DNA of 64,000 nucleotides from Natronospirillum operosum (lineage in GTDB: Bacteria > Pseudomonadota > Gammaproteobacteria > Pseudomonadales > Natronospirillaceae): NCBI RefSeq assembly GCF_004768465.1, contig NZ_SRMF01000004.1, positions 186,001-250,000 of the forward strand, given 5' to 3'. The notes under the pieces were generated by a model that saw only the letters and a list, made by a program, of their open reading frames with translations, had not been told where the DNA came from and made no database searches. A program made the translations under genes and the position numbers. This document shows, piece after piece, positions 8,816 to 17,633 of this stretch (positions are counted from its first letter, which is position 1; every line of letters begins with the position of its first letter).

Positions 8816-9540
8816 GTCCATGCAAATCACTATACAATGAAGTACCGATTGGTGGCCATTATGCGCACGTTCCTGGTTGAATTGACCGACGGCGTGTGTA
8901 ACAGGCGCATATCCATCAAATAGACATCTCCTGGGCCGCCTGCCATCTCTGTTATTGAAAGCTCGATACCTCCCACCTTCGTACTGTGGTTGTTGCCGTG
9001 GCCCGTGAGCATGGAGATACCTTGCTTTGCTTGGGACTGGTTTTTCAGTCGATGTGAGCCAGCCAGCGCCAACGTGGCCCCACCTTTGGGGGATACCTTG
9101 TCCAGAAGGATGAAAGCTTGAACTCCTGGAATGCCCTTCAACTGAGATTGTGAAACATCACGATGCCAGTTCAATCCCTCCAGAGTCCATTCGACTTTAT
9201 GAGGCAATGAAATGAGCAACTGGGTACCCTGGCCTGACAAAGGTGAGTCAGCCAACACACACATGGCAGAATGAAGCTCCTTTGAAATGAGCTTCTCATT
9301 CAGGTCTGGGTGACTTATCAACTGGCCCAATCTGGCAGTTTGCTGAAAAACCGGTACACCTTGCAGCTTTTTGGACTGCGCTCTTCCCGCCGACCAGATA
9401 TTCAGCCTTTTCAGTTCATTGAGCACATGGGTCTTGAAGGGCTGAACCACATTCTTGCCGACAGCGCCCGGCATATAGAGAAAACCTTGCTCTTGAAACC
9501 ATCGGTGTTGCTCTGGTGTCATTGGTCGGCTCGCTTTTGT
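8816..9540. repeat. 725-bp direct repeat, copy A (PhyH gene unit)
   Basis: Matches 15022-15746 base for base at a constant offset of 6206, with two differences noted (9505 G against 15711 T, and 9525 G against 15731 C). The repeat covers one gene with about 18 bases upstream and 14 bases downstream, and nothing else. The boundaries carry no terminal inverted repeats that I can see. Near the lower edge both copies have a similar but gapped GCTATTG. Confidence 0.93.
8830..9522 (-). CDS. Phytanoyl-CoA dioxygenase (PhyH)-family protein, copy A
   Basis: A 230-residue Fe(II)/2-oxoglutarate dioxygenase-like protein of the PhyH family. Likely iron ligands are the H-x-D of LNWHRDVSQ near residue 137 and a C-terminal His in LLHTPSVN near residue 213, with an Arg for 2-oxoglutarate close to the end. 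The substrate is unknown. It is almost identical to copy B at 15036-15728, differing only by His against Gln at residue 6. The shared start (MTPEQ) is chosen because the duplicated block begins only 18 bases upstream; a 36-residue extension is possible in this copy only. There is no obvious strong ribosome site. Confidence 0.82.
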   Translation of the reverse strand: MTPEQHRWFQEQGFLYMPGAVGKNVVQPFKTHVLNELKRLNIWSAGRAQSKKLQGVPVFQQTARLGQLISHPDLNEKLISKELHSAMCVLADSPLSGQGTQLLISLPHKVEWTLEGLNWHRDVSQSQLKGIPGVQAFILLDKVSPKGGATLALAGSHRLKNQSQAKQGISMLTGHGNNHSTKVGGIELSITEMAGGPGDVYLMDMRLLHTPSVNSTRNVRIMATNRYFIV

Positions 9541-9601
9541 CTTTTTGGGCGTGCTGGACGGGTCGTTGTAGCTTGGGTGCTGCGAGCACCACCCGCATTG
9601 A

Positions 9602-10810
<1,209 letters not shown>

Positions 10811-10819
10811 GAGGACTGC

Positions 10820-11665
10820 ATGCACACTCTGGAGAAAATCAGCGATCAACGCCTGTTTGCCGGCCGTCAGATCCGCTACGCGCACGATTCCGCAGTACTG
10901 AACTGCCGCATGCAGTTCTCCGTCTACCTGCCGCCGCAGAGTGAGCAGCAACCGGTGCCGGCGCTGTACTGGCTGTCGGGCCTCACCTGCACGGACGAAA
11001 ACTTTTCCGCCAAGTCCGGGGCCCAGCGTGTGGCAGCAGAGCTGGGGCTGGCCCTGGTCATACCGGATACCAGTCCGCGCGGGGAGGGCGTGCCGGATGA
11101 CCCGGAAGGGGCGTACGACTTTGGCCTGGGAGCCGGCTTTTATGTCAATGCCACCCAGGCGCCTTACCAGGATCACTACCAGATGTACGATTACATCAGC
11201 CGGGAACTCCCGGCTCTGGCAGAAGCGGATCTGCCCATCTCGACGCAACGTGCGATATTCGGCCACTCCATGGGGGGGCATGGTGCCCTGGTCATGGCCT
11301 TGCGCGAGCCGTACCGCTACCGCTCGGTCTCTGCCTTTGCGCCCATCTGCAACCCGGTCAACTGCCCCTGGGGTCGCAAGGCATTGGCGGGCTATCTGGG
11401 CAACGATGAAAGCCAGTGGCAGGACTATGATGCCTCGATGCTGCTGGCAAAGCGGAAAGCGGCCGTGCCGATACTGGTAGATCAGGGCGATGCCGACCAG
11501 TTCCTGGCCGAGCAACTGAAACCCGATACCCTGCAAGCGGCCGGCACGGTGAGCGGCTCGGCACTGGAACTGCGCATGCAGCCCGGCTATGACCACAGCT
11601 ACTACTTCGTTGCCACATTTATTGAAGAGCACTTGCGCTTTCATGCCCGTTATCTGCTGCCTTGA
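10820..11665 (+). CDS. frmB: S-formylglutathione hydrolase
   Basis: A cytoplasmic esterase that hydrolyses S-formylglutathione to formate and glutathione, completing formaldehyde detoxification with frmA. It has 281 residues, the standard length. The esterase D family signatures are LSGLTCTDENF, TSPRGEGVP, the nucleophile elbow GHSMGGHGA (Ser near residue 151), a later DQGDADQFL Asp and GYDHSYYF His. It has its own ATG nine bases after the frmA stop. Confidence 0.96.
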   Translation: MHTLEKISDQRLFAGRQIRYAHDSAVLNCRMQFSVYLPPQSEQQPVPALYWLSGLTCTDENFSAKSGAQRVAAELGLALVIPDTSPRGEGVPDDPEGAYDFGLGAGFYVNATQAPYQDHYQMYDYISRELPALAEADLPISTQRAIFGHSMGGHGALVMALREPYRYRSVSAFAPICNPVNCPWGRKALAGYLGNDESQWQDYDASMLLAKRKAAVPILVDQGDADQFLAEQLKPDTLQAAGTVSGSALELRMQPGYDHSYYFVATFIEEHLRFHARYLLP

Positions 11666-11703
11666 GGCTGACAGCAGTCAGTGCATCTTGCCGGTATTCT
11701 CGG

Positions 11704-11720
11704 GCCCGCAGACAGCGGGC
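11704..11720. terminator. Possible hairpin after frmB
   Basis: GCCCGC and GCGGGC pair around a five-base loop between the convergent frmB and hydrolase genes. There is no clear T-run, so termination is only suggested by position. Confidence 0.3.
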
Positions 11721-11783
11721 TTACGCCGCCCGAAGAATGGGGGCTGGCCTATTCTTCTCGTATAGATGGGCTGTCGAGTGAAA

Positions 11784-12629
11784 CTAGGTGCGGAGAAAAG
11801 ACAGCATCTCATCGAACAGCTCGGTCGGCTTTTCCTCTATAACCAGATGGCCGGCGTCATCAACCACCCGCAGGGTTGAGCCGGGTATCAGGCTCTCGAG
11901 TTCCTGCCCCTTGGCCAGAGGAACCCAGGAGTCTTCCCGTCCCCATAGAATCAATACCGGCACTGACACCTGGGCATACAACCTCTGCACCTCATCGGTA
12001 TAGCGCTGGTTTGCCTGGGCAATCTGCCGGTAAAACGCGGGCTTACCCTCTTCGCCGGTCCAGGGCCTGACAATGCCTTCGAGTGTCTGTTCATCCAGTT
12101 CCCTGAAAGCAGCCGTCTGCACGTAGGCACGAACTATCGCTTCATGAATATAGTCCGGAATACCGGAAAATGCTGCCTCGTGCTCATTTACGTGCCGGAA
12201 AAAAGGCGACCCCCAGGGCGCTATCGCCACCGGGTCGATCAGGACCATCTTCTCGAATCGACGGCCATTCAGCAGGTGAGTCCGCAGGCTTGTGGCACCA
12301 CCAAAGTCATGACCCACGATAATCGGGTTCTCCAGCCCCCAGTGATCAAGCAGCTGATTCAGAACCTCGTTCTGGATACCCAGCGATACATCACCAGGCT
12401 GCTTGCTGGACTGCCCGTACCCGAGAAGATCATGGAAATAAACCGTGTAGTGCTCTGACAGCTTTCCAATCAAATGACGCAGATTGAAGGATGACCACGG
12501 CGTACCATGAACGCAGACAAGGGGCGGGCCATCCCCGACAATGCCATAGCGGACAGATCGGCCCTGATAATCAAAAACCTCTGGCAGTTCCCATGAATCC
12601 ATAATCCGATCCTCCTGAATTGTGCTCAT
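11784..12629 (-). CDS. Alpha/beta-hydrolase (haloalkane dehalogenase-like)
   Basis: A 281-residue alpha/beta-hydrolase with the oxyanion loop HGTPWSSF, the nucleophile elbow VGHDFGGA (Asp, as in haloalkane dehalogenases and epoxide hydrolases), a cap region, the acid strand LILWGREDSWVP and the His of DDAGHLVIEE. The exact substrate is unknown; an Asp nucleophile fits dehalogenase or epoxide hydrolase chemistry better than esterase. The start at 12629 has AAGGAG upstream; a start 11 codons earlier is less likely. It is convergent with frmB. Confidence 0.85.
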   Translation of the reverse strand: MSTIQEDRIMDSWELPEVFDYQGRSVRYGIVGDGPPLVCVHGTPWSSFNLRHLIGKLSEHYTVYFHDLLGYGQSSKQPGDVSLGIQNEVLNQLLDHWGLENPIIVGHDFGGATSLRTHLLNGRRFEKMVLIDPVAIAPWGSPFFRHVNEHEAAFSGIPDYIHEAIVRAYVQTAAFRELDEQTLEGIVRPWTGEEGKPAFYRQIAQANQRYTDEVQRLYAQVSVPVLILWGREDSWVPLAKGQELESLIPGSTLRVVDDAGHLVIEEKPTELFDEMLSFLRT

Positions 12630-12733
12630 GAGCGTCTCCTTGAGTAAGCCAATATAGACCATACTTGGCCCATTTTATGGCGGATTCCATAGCCGACAAT
12701 TGAACACAGCACTGTCTGCTGTCACTCGTCGAC

Positions 12734-13498
12734 CTAGTCTTCTCCAAACAGCTCTTTCAACATGGGCTCGGGGTTGTTCAAAAAGGCCTTCGTCACCTCA
12801 TAGTGCTCGGTATCCTCATACTTGATCGGATTGATGCCGGTGGAATCTATGAGGTAGATCGAAGCGCCCGGGTAGGCCATGAGGATCGGTGAATGGGTTG
12901 CGATGATGAACTGCGACTGTCTCTTGACCAATTGGCGCATGCGACTCAAAACAGCCAACTGCCGAGTGGGCGACAAAGCGGATTCCGGCTCATCCAGTAT
13001 GTACAGGCCTCTGCCGGAGAAGCGCTCGATCAGCAACGTCAGAAATGACTCGCCATGGGATTGTTGATGTAGTGACAATCCGCCGTAATTGTCTTTTATG
13101 GGTGGCGTGTAGACGCTTTCATAACTGGGCGCTTCATCCAGTTCATCGATCTTTGTGGCGACATTGTAGAAGCTTTCAGCGCGCAGAAAATAGCCATCTC
13201 TGTGCTTGCTGTATGATCTCGAAAACCTCAGGAATCTGTGCAGATCAGAGTGGGTATCACGCGTGCCAAAGCTGATATTCTTGGAGCCACCTTCGGCATT
13301 GAACCCCATGCCGATGGCAATTGCTTCCAGCAGGGTCGACTTTCCGCTCCCGTTTTCGCCAACGAATATCGTTACTCCTTCTCCGAATTCGACCAGATCC
13401 AGCTCCTTGATTGAAGGTATGGAAAACGGATAGTCGGCGAAAGAGTCTATATCATTTCGCTTGAGTTCAATGGACTTCAGATAGGGCAACGGATTCAT
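12734..13498 (-). CDS. Stand-alone AAA-family (SMC/ABC-like) ATPase
   Basis: A 254-residue soluble ATPase with Walker A GENGSGKST near residues 47-55, an ABC-type signature region (LSLHQQSHGESF), Walker B GLYILDEPESALS and an H-loop IATHSPI. This is the AAA_21/COG3910 type, related to the ATPases of OLD and SMC-like defence proteins, but with no nuclease domain. Its cellular role is unknown. It lies 201 bases downstream of the Fic gene on the same strand; the gap holds nothing clear. Confidence 0.82.
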   Translation of the reverse strand: MNPLPYLKSIELKRNDIDSFADYPFSIPSIKELDLVEFGEGVTIFVGENGSGKSTLLEAIAIGMGFNAEGGSKNISFGTRDTHSDLHRFLRFSRSYSKHRDGYFLRAESFYNVATKIDELDEAPSYESVYTPPIKDNYGGLSLHQQSHGESFLTLLIERFSGRGLYILDEPESALSPTRQLAVLSRMRQLVKRQSQFIIATHSPILMAYPGASIYLIDSTGINPIKYEDTEHYEVTKAFLNNPEPMLKELFGED

Positions 13499-13699
13499 AT
13501 CTCAGCCACTCGCGCGTCTGCTCTGAGCTGAGGGGAGCGATGCACTGTCGCTGATCTCAAGGCGGCTCGATCTCTGCGGCCCCAGCAGCAGCTTCCCTTG
13601 ATCATGTATCACCTCTGAACATTGAGCGTTTGCTTCAGTGTCAGTACGATACAAAGAAACTGTATGCATGTACAGTTACGCGTCTCAATGACGCCAAAC

Positions 13700-14833
13700 T
13701 CACTGGAAGCTGGGCAGGTCGTTGCTGTCGTTGCTCATGAGCTGCAGCAAGCGAGGATTCAGAAACAGCTTTTCATTGCCCGCAGTCTTCTCCTGCAGGA
13801 CGCCCACCTCAACCAGTTGCTTGAGGTACACAGAAGCCGTCTGTCGCTTGGCGATGCCCTTGTCGACCAGATTGCCGATTCGGCAGTAGGGCTGCTCAAA
13901 AATGACCTGTATCAGCTCATGGCTGTATATTTTCGGAAGCTGCTGCTTGACGTGGGCCTCTGTCATGCCCATAAGTGTTCGCATGGCAGCGATCTTGTTG
14001 CAGGTCCAGGAAGATACCTGCGCCACGCCTTTGAGCATGAAGATAATCCATTGTTCCCATTCGCCGGTGCGGGTAACCTGGGTCAGCAGGCGATAATAGT
14101 CGTTCTTGTGGGCCACGATATACCGGCTGAGGTACAGGATCGGCAGCGTCAAAAGCTGTTGCTCGATCAGGTAGAGCACATTCATGATCCGCCCGGCGCG
14201 GCCGTTGCCATCATGGAAGGGGTGGATGGCTTCAAACTGGTAATGACTGACCGCCATCTTGATCAGCGGGTCGATATCATCCTCGGTGTGCAGAAACTGC
14301 TCCCAATTACCGAGCAGGTCCCGAATGACGCCTTCACCGTTTGGCGGCGTGTAAACCGTCTCGCCGGTATCCTGGTTGCCTATGATGGTTCCGGGCACCT
14401 TTCGAACGTCCATTTCCACGCCTTTTAGCGTACTGCAGACCTCTATCGCTGTATTCGCGGACAAGGGCCGGCGTTGAAGCTGGAGAAAGCCTTCATAAAG
14501 GGCGGTACGGTAGCGAAGGGCTTCCTTGGTGGCGGGATCCGCCCCTTTGACTTCCTGCGCATACTGAAACAGTTTGTCCGTCGTGGTGACAATGTTTTCG
14601 ATTTCGGAGCTGTCCCTGGCTTCCAGCAAGGGCAACAGGTTGATCAGCAAAGCCTGATCGGGTATGAGCTTTCCCGCCTGCTTCAGTTCGGCCAGCGCGG
14701 CCCGTGCCGGGATGCAGGCCTTTAAAATGCCCACTGTTTCCATGGCTTCCTGAACTGGCGGCAGGGCGGGTAACTGGTTGTAAGGTTGATCTGGACACCA
14801 GTTCATGTACAAATTCCATTGATTTTTCGACAT
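13700..14833 (-). CDS. Fic-domain protein with C-terminal winged helix (Fic-1)
   Basis: A predicted AMPylase of 377 residues. The Fic motif HPFHDGNGRAGR is at residues 204-215. An N-terminal autoinhibitory motif SSEIEN at 75-80 matches the (S/T)xxxE(G/N) pattern of class II Fic proteins, so activity is probably self-restrained without a separate antitoxin. The last ~70 residues look like a winged helix (LVDKGIAKRQTASVYLKQLVEVGVLQE). The start at 14833 (MSKNQW) lies inside the first of four TCGACATAG/CTATGTCGA repeats. A GTG at 14902 would read through the repeats and is less likely. No strong ribosome site is seen. Confidence 0.88.
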   Translation of the reverse strand: MSKNQWNLYMNWCPDQPYNQLPALPPVQEAMETVGILKACIPARAALAELKQAGKLIPDQALLINLLPLLEARDSSEIENIVTTTDKLFQYAQEVKGADPATKEALRYRTALYEGFLQLQRRPLSANTAIEVCSTLKGVEMDVRKVPGTIIGNQDTGETVYTPPNGEGVIRDLLGNWEQFLHTEDDIDPLIKMAVSHYQFEAIHPFHDGNGRAGRIMNVLYLIEQQLLTLPILYLSRYIVAHKNDYYRLLTQVTRTGEWEQWIIFMLKGVAQVSSWTCNKIAAMRTLMGMTEAHVKQQLPKIYSHELIQVIFEQPYCRIGNLVDKGIAKRQTASVYLKQLVEVGVLQEKTAGNEKLFLNPRLLQLMSNDSNDLPSFQ

Positions 14834-14894
14834 AGATGGGTTCTGAGAGCAGCCTATGTCGATTGCATCGACATAGCAAGGTTCTATGTCGAAA
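14827..14894. promoter_or_regulatory. Operator array of Fic-1: four TCGACATAG half-sites
   Basis: TCGACATAG is at 14827-14835 and 14868-14876; its complement CTATGTCGA is at 14854-14862 and 14884-14892. The inner pair extends to ten-base arms (CTATGTCGAT, ATCGACATAG) around TGC. The outer copies extend with AAA on the far side. The array covers the start codon and leader of the Fic gene, so it is placed to repress it, perhaps through its own winged helix. Confidence 0.75.
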
Positions 14895-15021
14895 TAGTTC
14901 ACAAATTTCGACTCTTCTAGCCCAGAAGCCTTCCAGGTGCGTCCATATCCTCAATCAGCAGCCTTTATCCGCTTGGGCCGAATCAATGCACCGCTTCTTG
15001 CTTATAGTGGTGGTGGCTATT

Positions 15022-15746
15022 GTCCATGCAAATCACTATACAATGAAGTACCGATTGGTGGCCATTATGCGCACGTTCCTGGTTGAATTGACCGACGGCG
15101 TGTGTAACAGGCGCATATCCATCAAATAGACATCTCCTGGGCCGCCTGCCATCTCTGTTATTGAAAGCTCGATACCTCCCACCTTCGTACTGTGGTTGTT
15201 GCCGTGGCCCGTGAGCATGGAGATACCTTGCTTTGCTTGGGACTGGTTTTTCAGTCGATGTGAGCCAGCCAGCGCCAACGTGGCCCCACCTTTGGGGGAT
15301 ACCTTGTCCAGAAGGATGAAAGCTTGAACTCCTGGAATGCCCTTCAACTGAGATTGTGAAACATCACGATGCCAGTTCAATCCCTCCAGAGTCCATTCGA
15401 CTTTATGAGGCAATGAAATGAGCAACTGGGTACCCTGGCCTGACAAAGGTGAGTCAGCCAACACACACATGGCAGAATGAAGCTCCTTTGAAATGAGCTT
15501 CTCATTCAGGTCTGGGTGACTTATCAACTGGCCCAATCTGGCAGTTTGCTGAAAAACCGGTACACCTTGCAGCTTTTTGGACTGCGCTCTTCCCGCCGAC
15601 CAGATATTCAGCCTTTTCAGTTCATTGAGCACATGGGTCTTGAAGGGCTGAACCACATTCTTGCCGACAGCGCCCGGCATATAGAGAAAACCTTGCTCTT
15701 GAAACCATCGTTGTTGCTCTGGTGTCATTGCTCGGCTCGCTTTTGT
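15022..15746. repeat. 725-bp direct repeat, copy B (PhyH gene unit)
   Basis: Second copy of the unit at 8816-9540, two substitutions apart. Matching stops abruptly at 15746 (upstream side) and 15022 (downstream side). Confidence 0.93.
15036..15728 (-). CDS. Phytanoyl-CoA dioxygenase (PhyH)-family protein, copy B
   Basis: A 230-residue copy of the PhyH-family protein at 8830-9522, identical except Gln for His at residue 6. It has the same putative iron ligands (WHRD near 137 and a His near 213). Both copies are intact, so neither has decayed since the duplication. This copy follows a GNAT gene by 35 bases on the same strand and may be transcribed from it, while copy A lies upstream of a VOC gene, so the two could be expressed differently. 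Confidence 0.82.
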   Translation of the reverse strand: MTPEQQRWFQEQGFLYMPGAVGKNVVQPFKTHVLNELKRLNIWSAGRAQSKKLQGVPVFQQTARLGQLISHPDLNEKLISKELHSAMCVLADSPLSGQGTQLLISLPHKVEWTLEGLNWHRDVSQSQLKGIPGVQAFILLDKVSPKGGATLALAGSHRLKNQSQAKQGISMLTGHGNNHSTKVGGIELSITEMAGGPGDVYLMDMRLLHTPSVNSTRNVRIMATNRYFIV

Positions 15747-15763
15747 TTTGCTGCAGTCTATAT

Positions 15764-16255
15764 CTATAACTGCTTTCTGAAAAACACTCGGTTGAAACCG
15801 TCTTCGCGCCTACGGCTCACCTCGACGTACCCCATTTTCGGATACATTGATATATTTTCCACCATCGCTTCATTGGTGTAGAGCTCTACGGTTTCACATC
15901 CTGTATTCTTGGCGGTGTTTTCGACGTGCTCAATCAAGCGCTTGCCAATACCCCGACCGCTGTACTCTGGCAGCACGGCAACGCTCTCAAGGCTAAACTT
16001 GCTGTCCTCCGGGTAGCTCACCACGTAGCCGACCACACGTGATTCGCTTATCGCGACGTCTACACAGCCCTGGGCTATCTGTCTGGCAAAGTCAGCATGC
16101 ATGGGCGCAGGCTCTTTACCCATACGCTGAACGTACCTTGTATACGCAAGCTGTGCGCACAACTGGATATCTGCCATGTCGGTTTCGAGAGCTGTCCGGA
16201 TTTCGACTTTCATAACGTGCTTCAGCCCGATCGGCTGGGTGAGAACCTGCTCCAT
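15764..16255 (-). CDS. GNAT-family N-acetyltransferase
   Basis: An acetyl-CoA-dependent acetyltransferase, 163 residues with the chosen start. The core motif A LESVAVLPEYSGRGIGKRLI (Q/RxxGxG/A form) and the later YPKMGYVEVSRRRE strand are typical. The substrate is unknown. The start at 16255 directly follows the stop of the lipoprotein gene (TGAATG), which suggests coupling; an internal ATG at 16213 (MKVEIR) would also fit the usual family N-terminus. Confidence 0.87.
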   Translation of the reverse strand: MEQVLTQPIGLKHVMKVEIRTALETDMADIQLCAQLAYTRYVQRMGKEPAPMHADFARQIAQGCVDVAISESRVVGYVVSYPEDSKFSLESVAVLPEYSGRGIGKRLIEHVENTAKNTGCETVELYTNEAMVENISMYPKMGYVEVSRRREDGFNRVFFRKQL

Positions 16256-16693
16256 TCACTCGGCCGACAAGATAATGCTGATGCCACGAGACGTGGCTTT
16301 TTCAATGATGTCCGGGGTCAGTTCGCGTGGGCCAACTACCAGAACCTCCAGCCCGGCCAGGCGATCCCCTTCTTCTTCCAGATCAAGGGCATGCTCGACT
16401 ACAAGTGTTGTCAGCTCGCTGTTGGAACCACCGACAACAATGCCAAAATCATTGGAGTGGCCAAGCTGGAAGGCGCCATGAAGATCAGATGCTGTGCGAG
16501 ATGTGCCCTGAACTCTATAAGACGAGATTGTCATTGAATCAGGCACCGCCCCACGTGAAGGGACATAGAATGCGTAGAATCCTTGTTCGAACTGCCCGAA
16601 TCCCTCTGCCAGCAAATCTTCCTGGCTGATGGGTGCAACAGTCGCACAGCCCACAAGAAACAGTGACAGCAGTAAAACCTTGATTCCTTTCAT
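16256..16693 (-). CDS. Predicted lipoprotein of unknown function
   Basis: A 145-residue protein with a signal peptide and a lipobox LVGC at about residues 13-16, so it is predicted to be lipidated and membrane anchored. The mature part has no domain I recognise; it contains alternating strands and the segment GIVVGGSNSELTTLVVEHA. It is followed immediately by the GNAT gene. Confidence 0.72.
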   Translation of the reverse strand: MKGIKVLLLSLFLVGCATVAPISQEDLLAEGFGQFEQGFYAFYVPSRGAVPDSMTISSYRVQGTSRTASDLHGAFQLGHSNDFGIVVGGSNSELTTLVVEHALDLEEEGDRLAGLEVLVVGPRELTPDIIEKATSRGISIILSAE

Positions 16694-16847
16694 ATTCTCA
16701 TCCTCAAGGACTATGAATTCACACAGGGTTCGATCATGACTTGATTAGTTGGATATATAGCACCTTCTGGTGGGCCGGTACATTGGAACATCATTTCTGC
16801 GAAAACGTGACTCTGCCAGCACTCCCTTGTCCAGAGCCAGCGCCCCT

Positions 16848-17558
16848 CTAGTCGTCCACCATCGCGAAGTCCACATGGTAGTGGTCATCGTGCCGTACCC
16901 ATGACGGATTGACGTTGAATCGCAGGCGGCTCTGGAGCGTACTGCCAGGATCGCTTTCGAATAAGCGTTCTTGCAGGTCTGGAGCAAAGACCACCAGATC
17001 TATCCGCAGCCCATGCTCCCTGGCTACGCGGTCCATAACATCCAGATGCGCTGCCATGGAATCAAAATCCACCTGAAGATTACCCGAGCGCCCGTTGCTG
17101 TCAAATTGCAACGCATAACCAAACTTGTTGAAGGGGCTTGTTGGCAGCGCAATCGGCTCGCCGTTGTGTGTCACCGGTACCATGAAGTCTACCGAGAGCC
17201 CGTTCTGATGTGTTCGGTGTGGTCTGAAGCGGCCGCCCCATGGCCACCCTGTTTCACCATAAACGTACTGAACGCCAGGGGTGCCTTGCTCAAGCTCTGC
17301 GTATGCTGCGAGCATCGCGTCGCGCACTCGGCTGTGGACCGCCGTTCTGCCAAGCGTTGAACCCAGCCGTGAATAGGTTTGGAAGTTTGGCCCGGATGAC
17401 GGGAGACGCTTTCCGTGAATGAGTCGGCCGTCATTCACGGGCCCTATGCTCGTGCTTGGCGTGCTCGACTCGAGCAAGCGGAGAATGTCATTCCCCCAGA
17501 AGGCGCAGCCGAAGAGCAATAGCGCGGAGACGGCAGTGATTGCAAGAACGTTCTTCAT
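16848..17558 (-). CDS. MepA-like penicillin-insensitive murein endopeptidase, lipoprotein
   Basis: It probably cleaves D-Ala-meso-DAP cross-links in peptidoglycan in the periplasm. The zinc motif of LAS-type peptidases is seen as RPHRTHQNGLSVDF (H and D ligands) and a C-terminal HDDHYHVDF; this arrangement is the MepA/M74 type. The start at 17558 gives a signal peptide with lipobox LLFGC, so the enzyme is likely membrane anchored, whereas E. coli MepA is soluble. The helicase gene ends 76 bases upstream. At 236 residues it is a little short for MepA (about 274). Confidence 0.78.
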   Translation of the reverse strand: MKNVLAITAVSALLLFGCAFWGNDILRLLESSTPSTSIGPVNDGRLIHGKRLPSSGPNFQTYSRLGSTLGRTAVHSRVRDAMLAAYAELEQGTPGVQYVYGETGWPWGGRFRPHRTHQNGLSVDFMVPVTHNGEPIALPTSPFNKFGYALQFDSNGRSGNLQVDFDSMAAHLDVMDRVAREHGLRIDLVVFAPDLQERLFESDPGSTLQSRLRFNVNPSWVRHDDHYHVDFAMVDD

Positions 17559-17633
17559 CGGAAATTGATATTGGTCAGCAAGGAGCCACGCAGGCGTAAC
17601 CATGATATTGGAACCATGGGGTCAGCCCGCACT

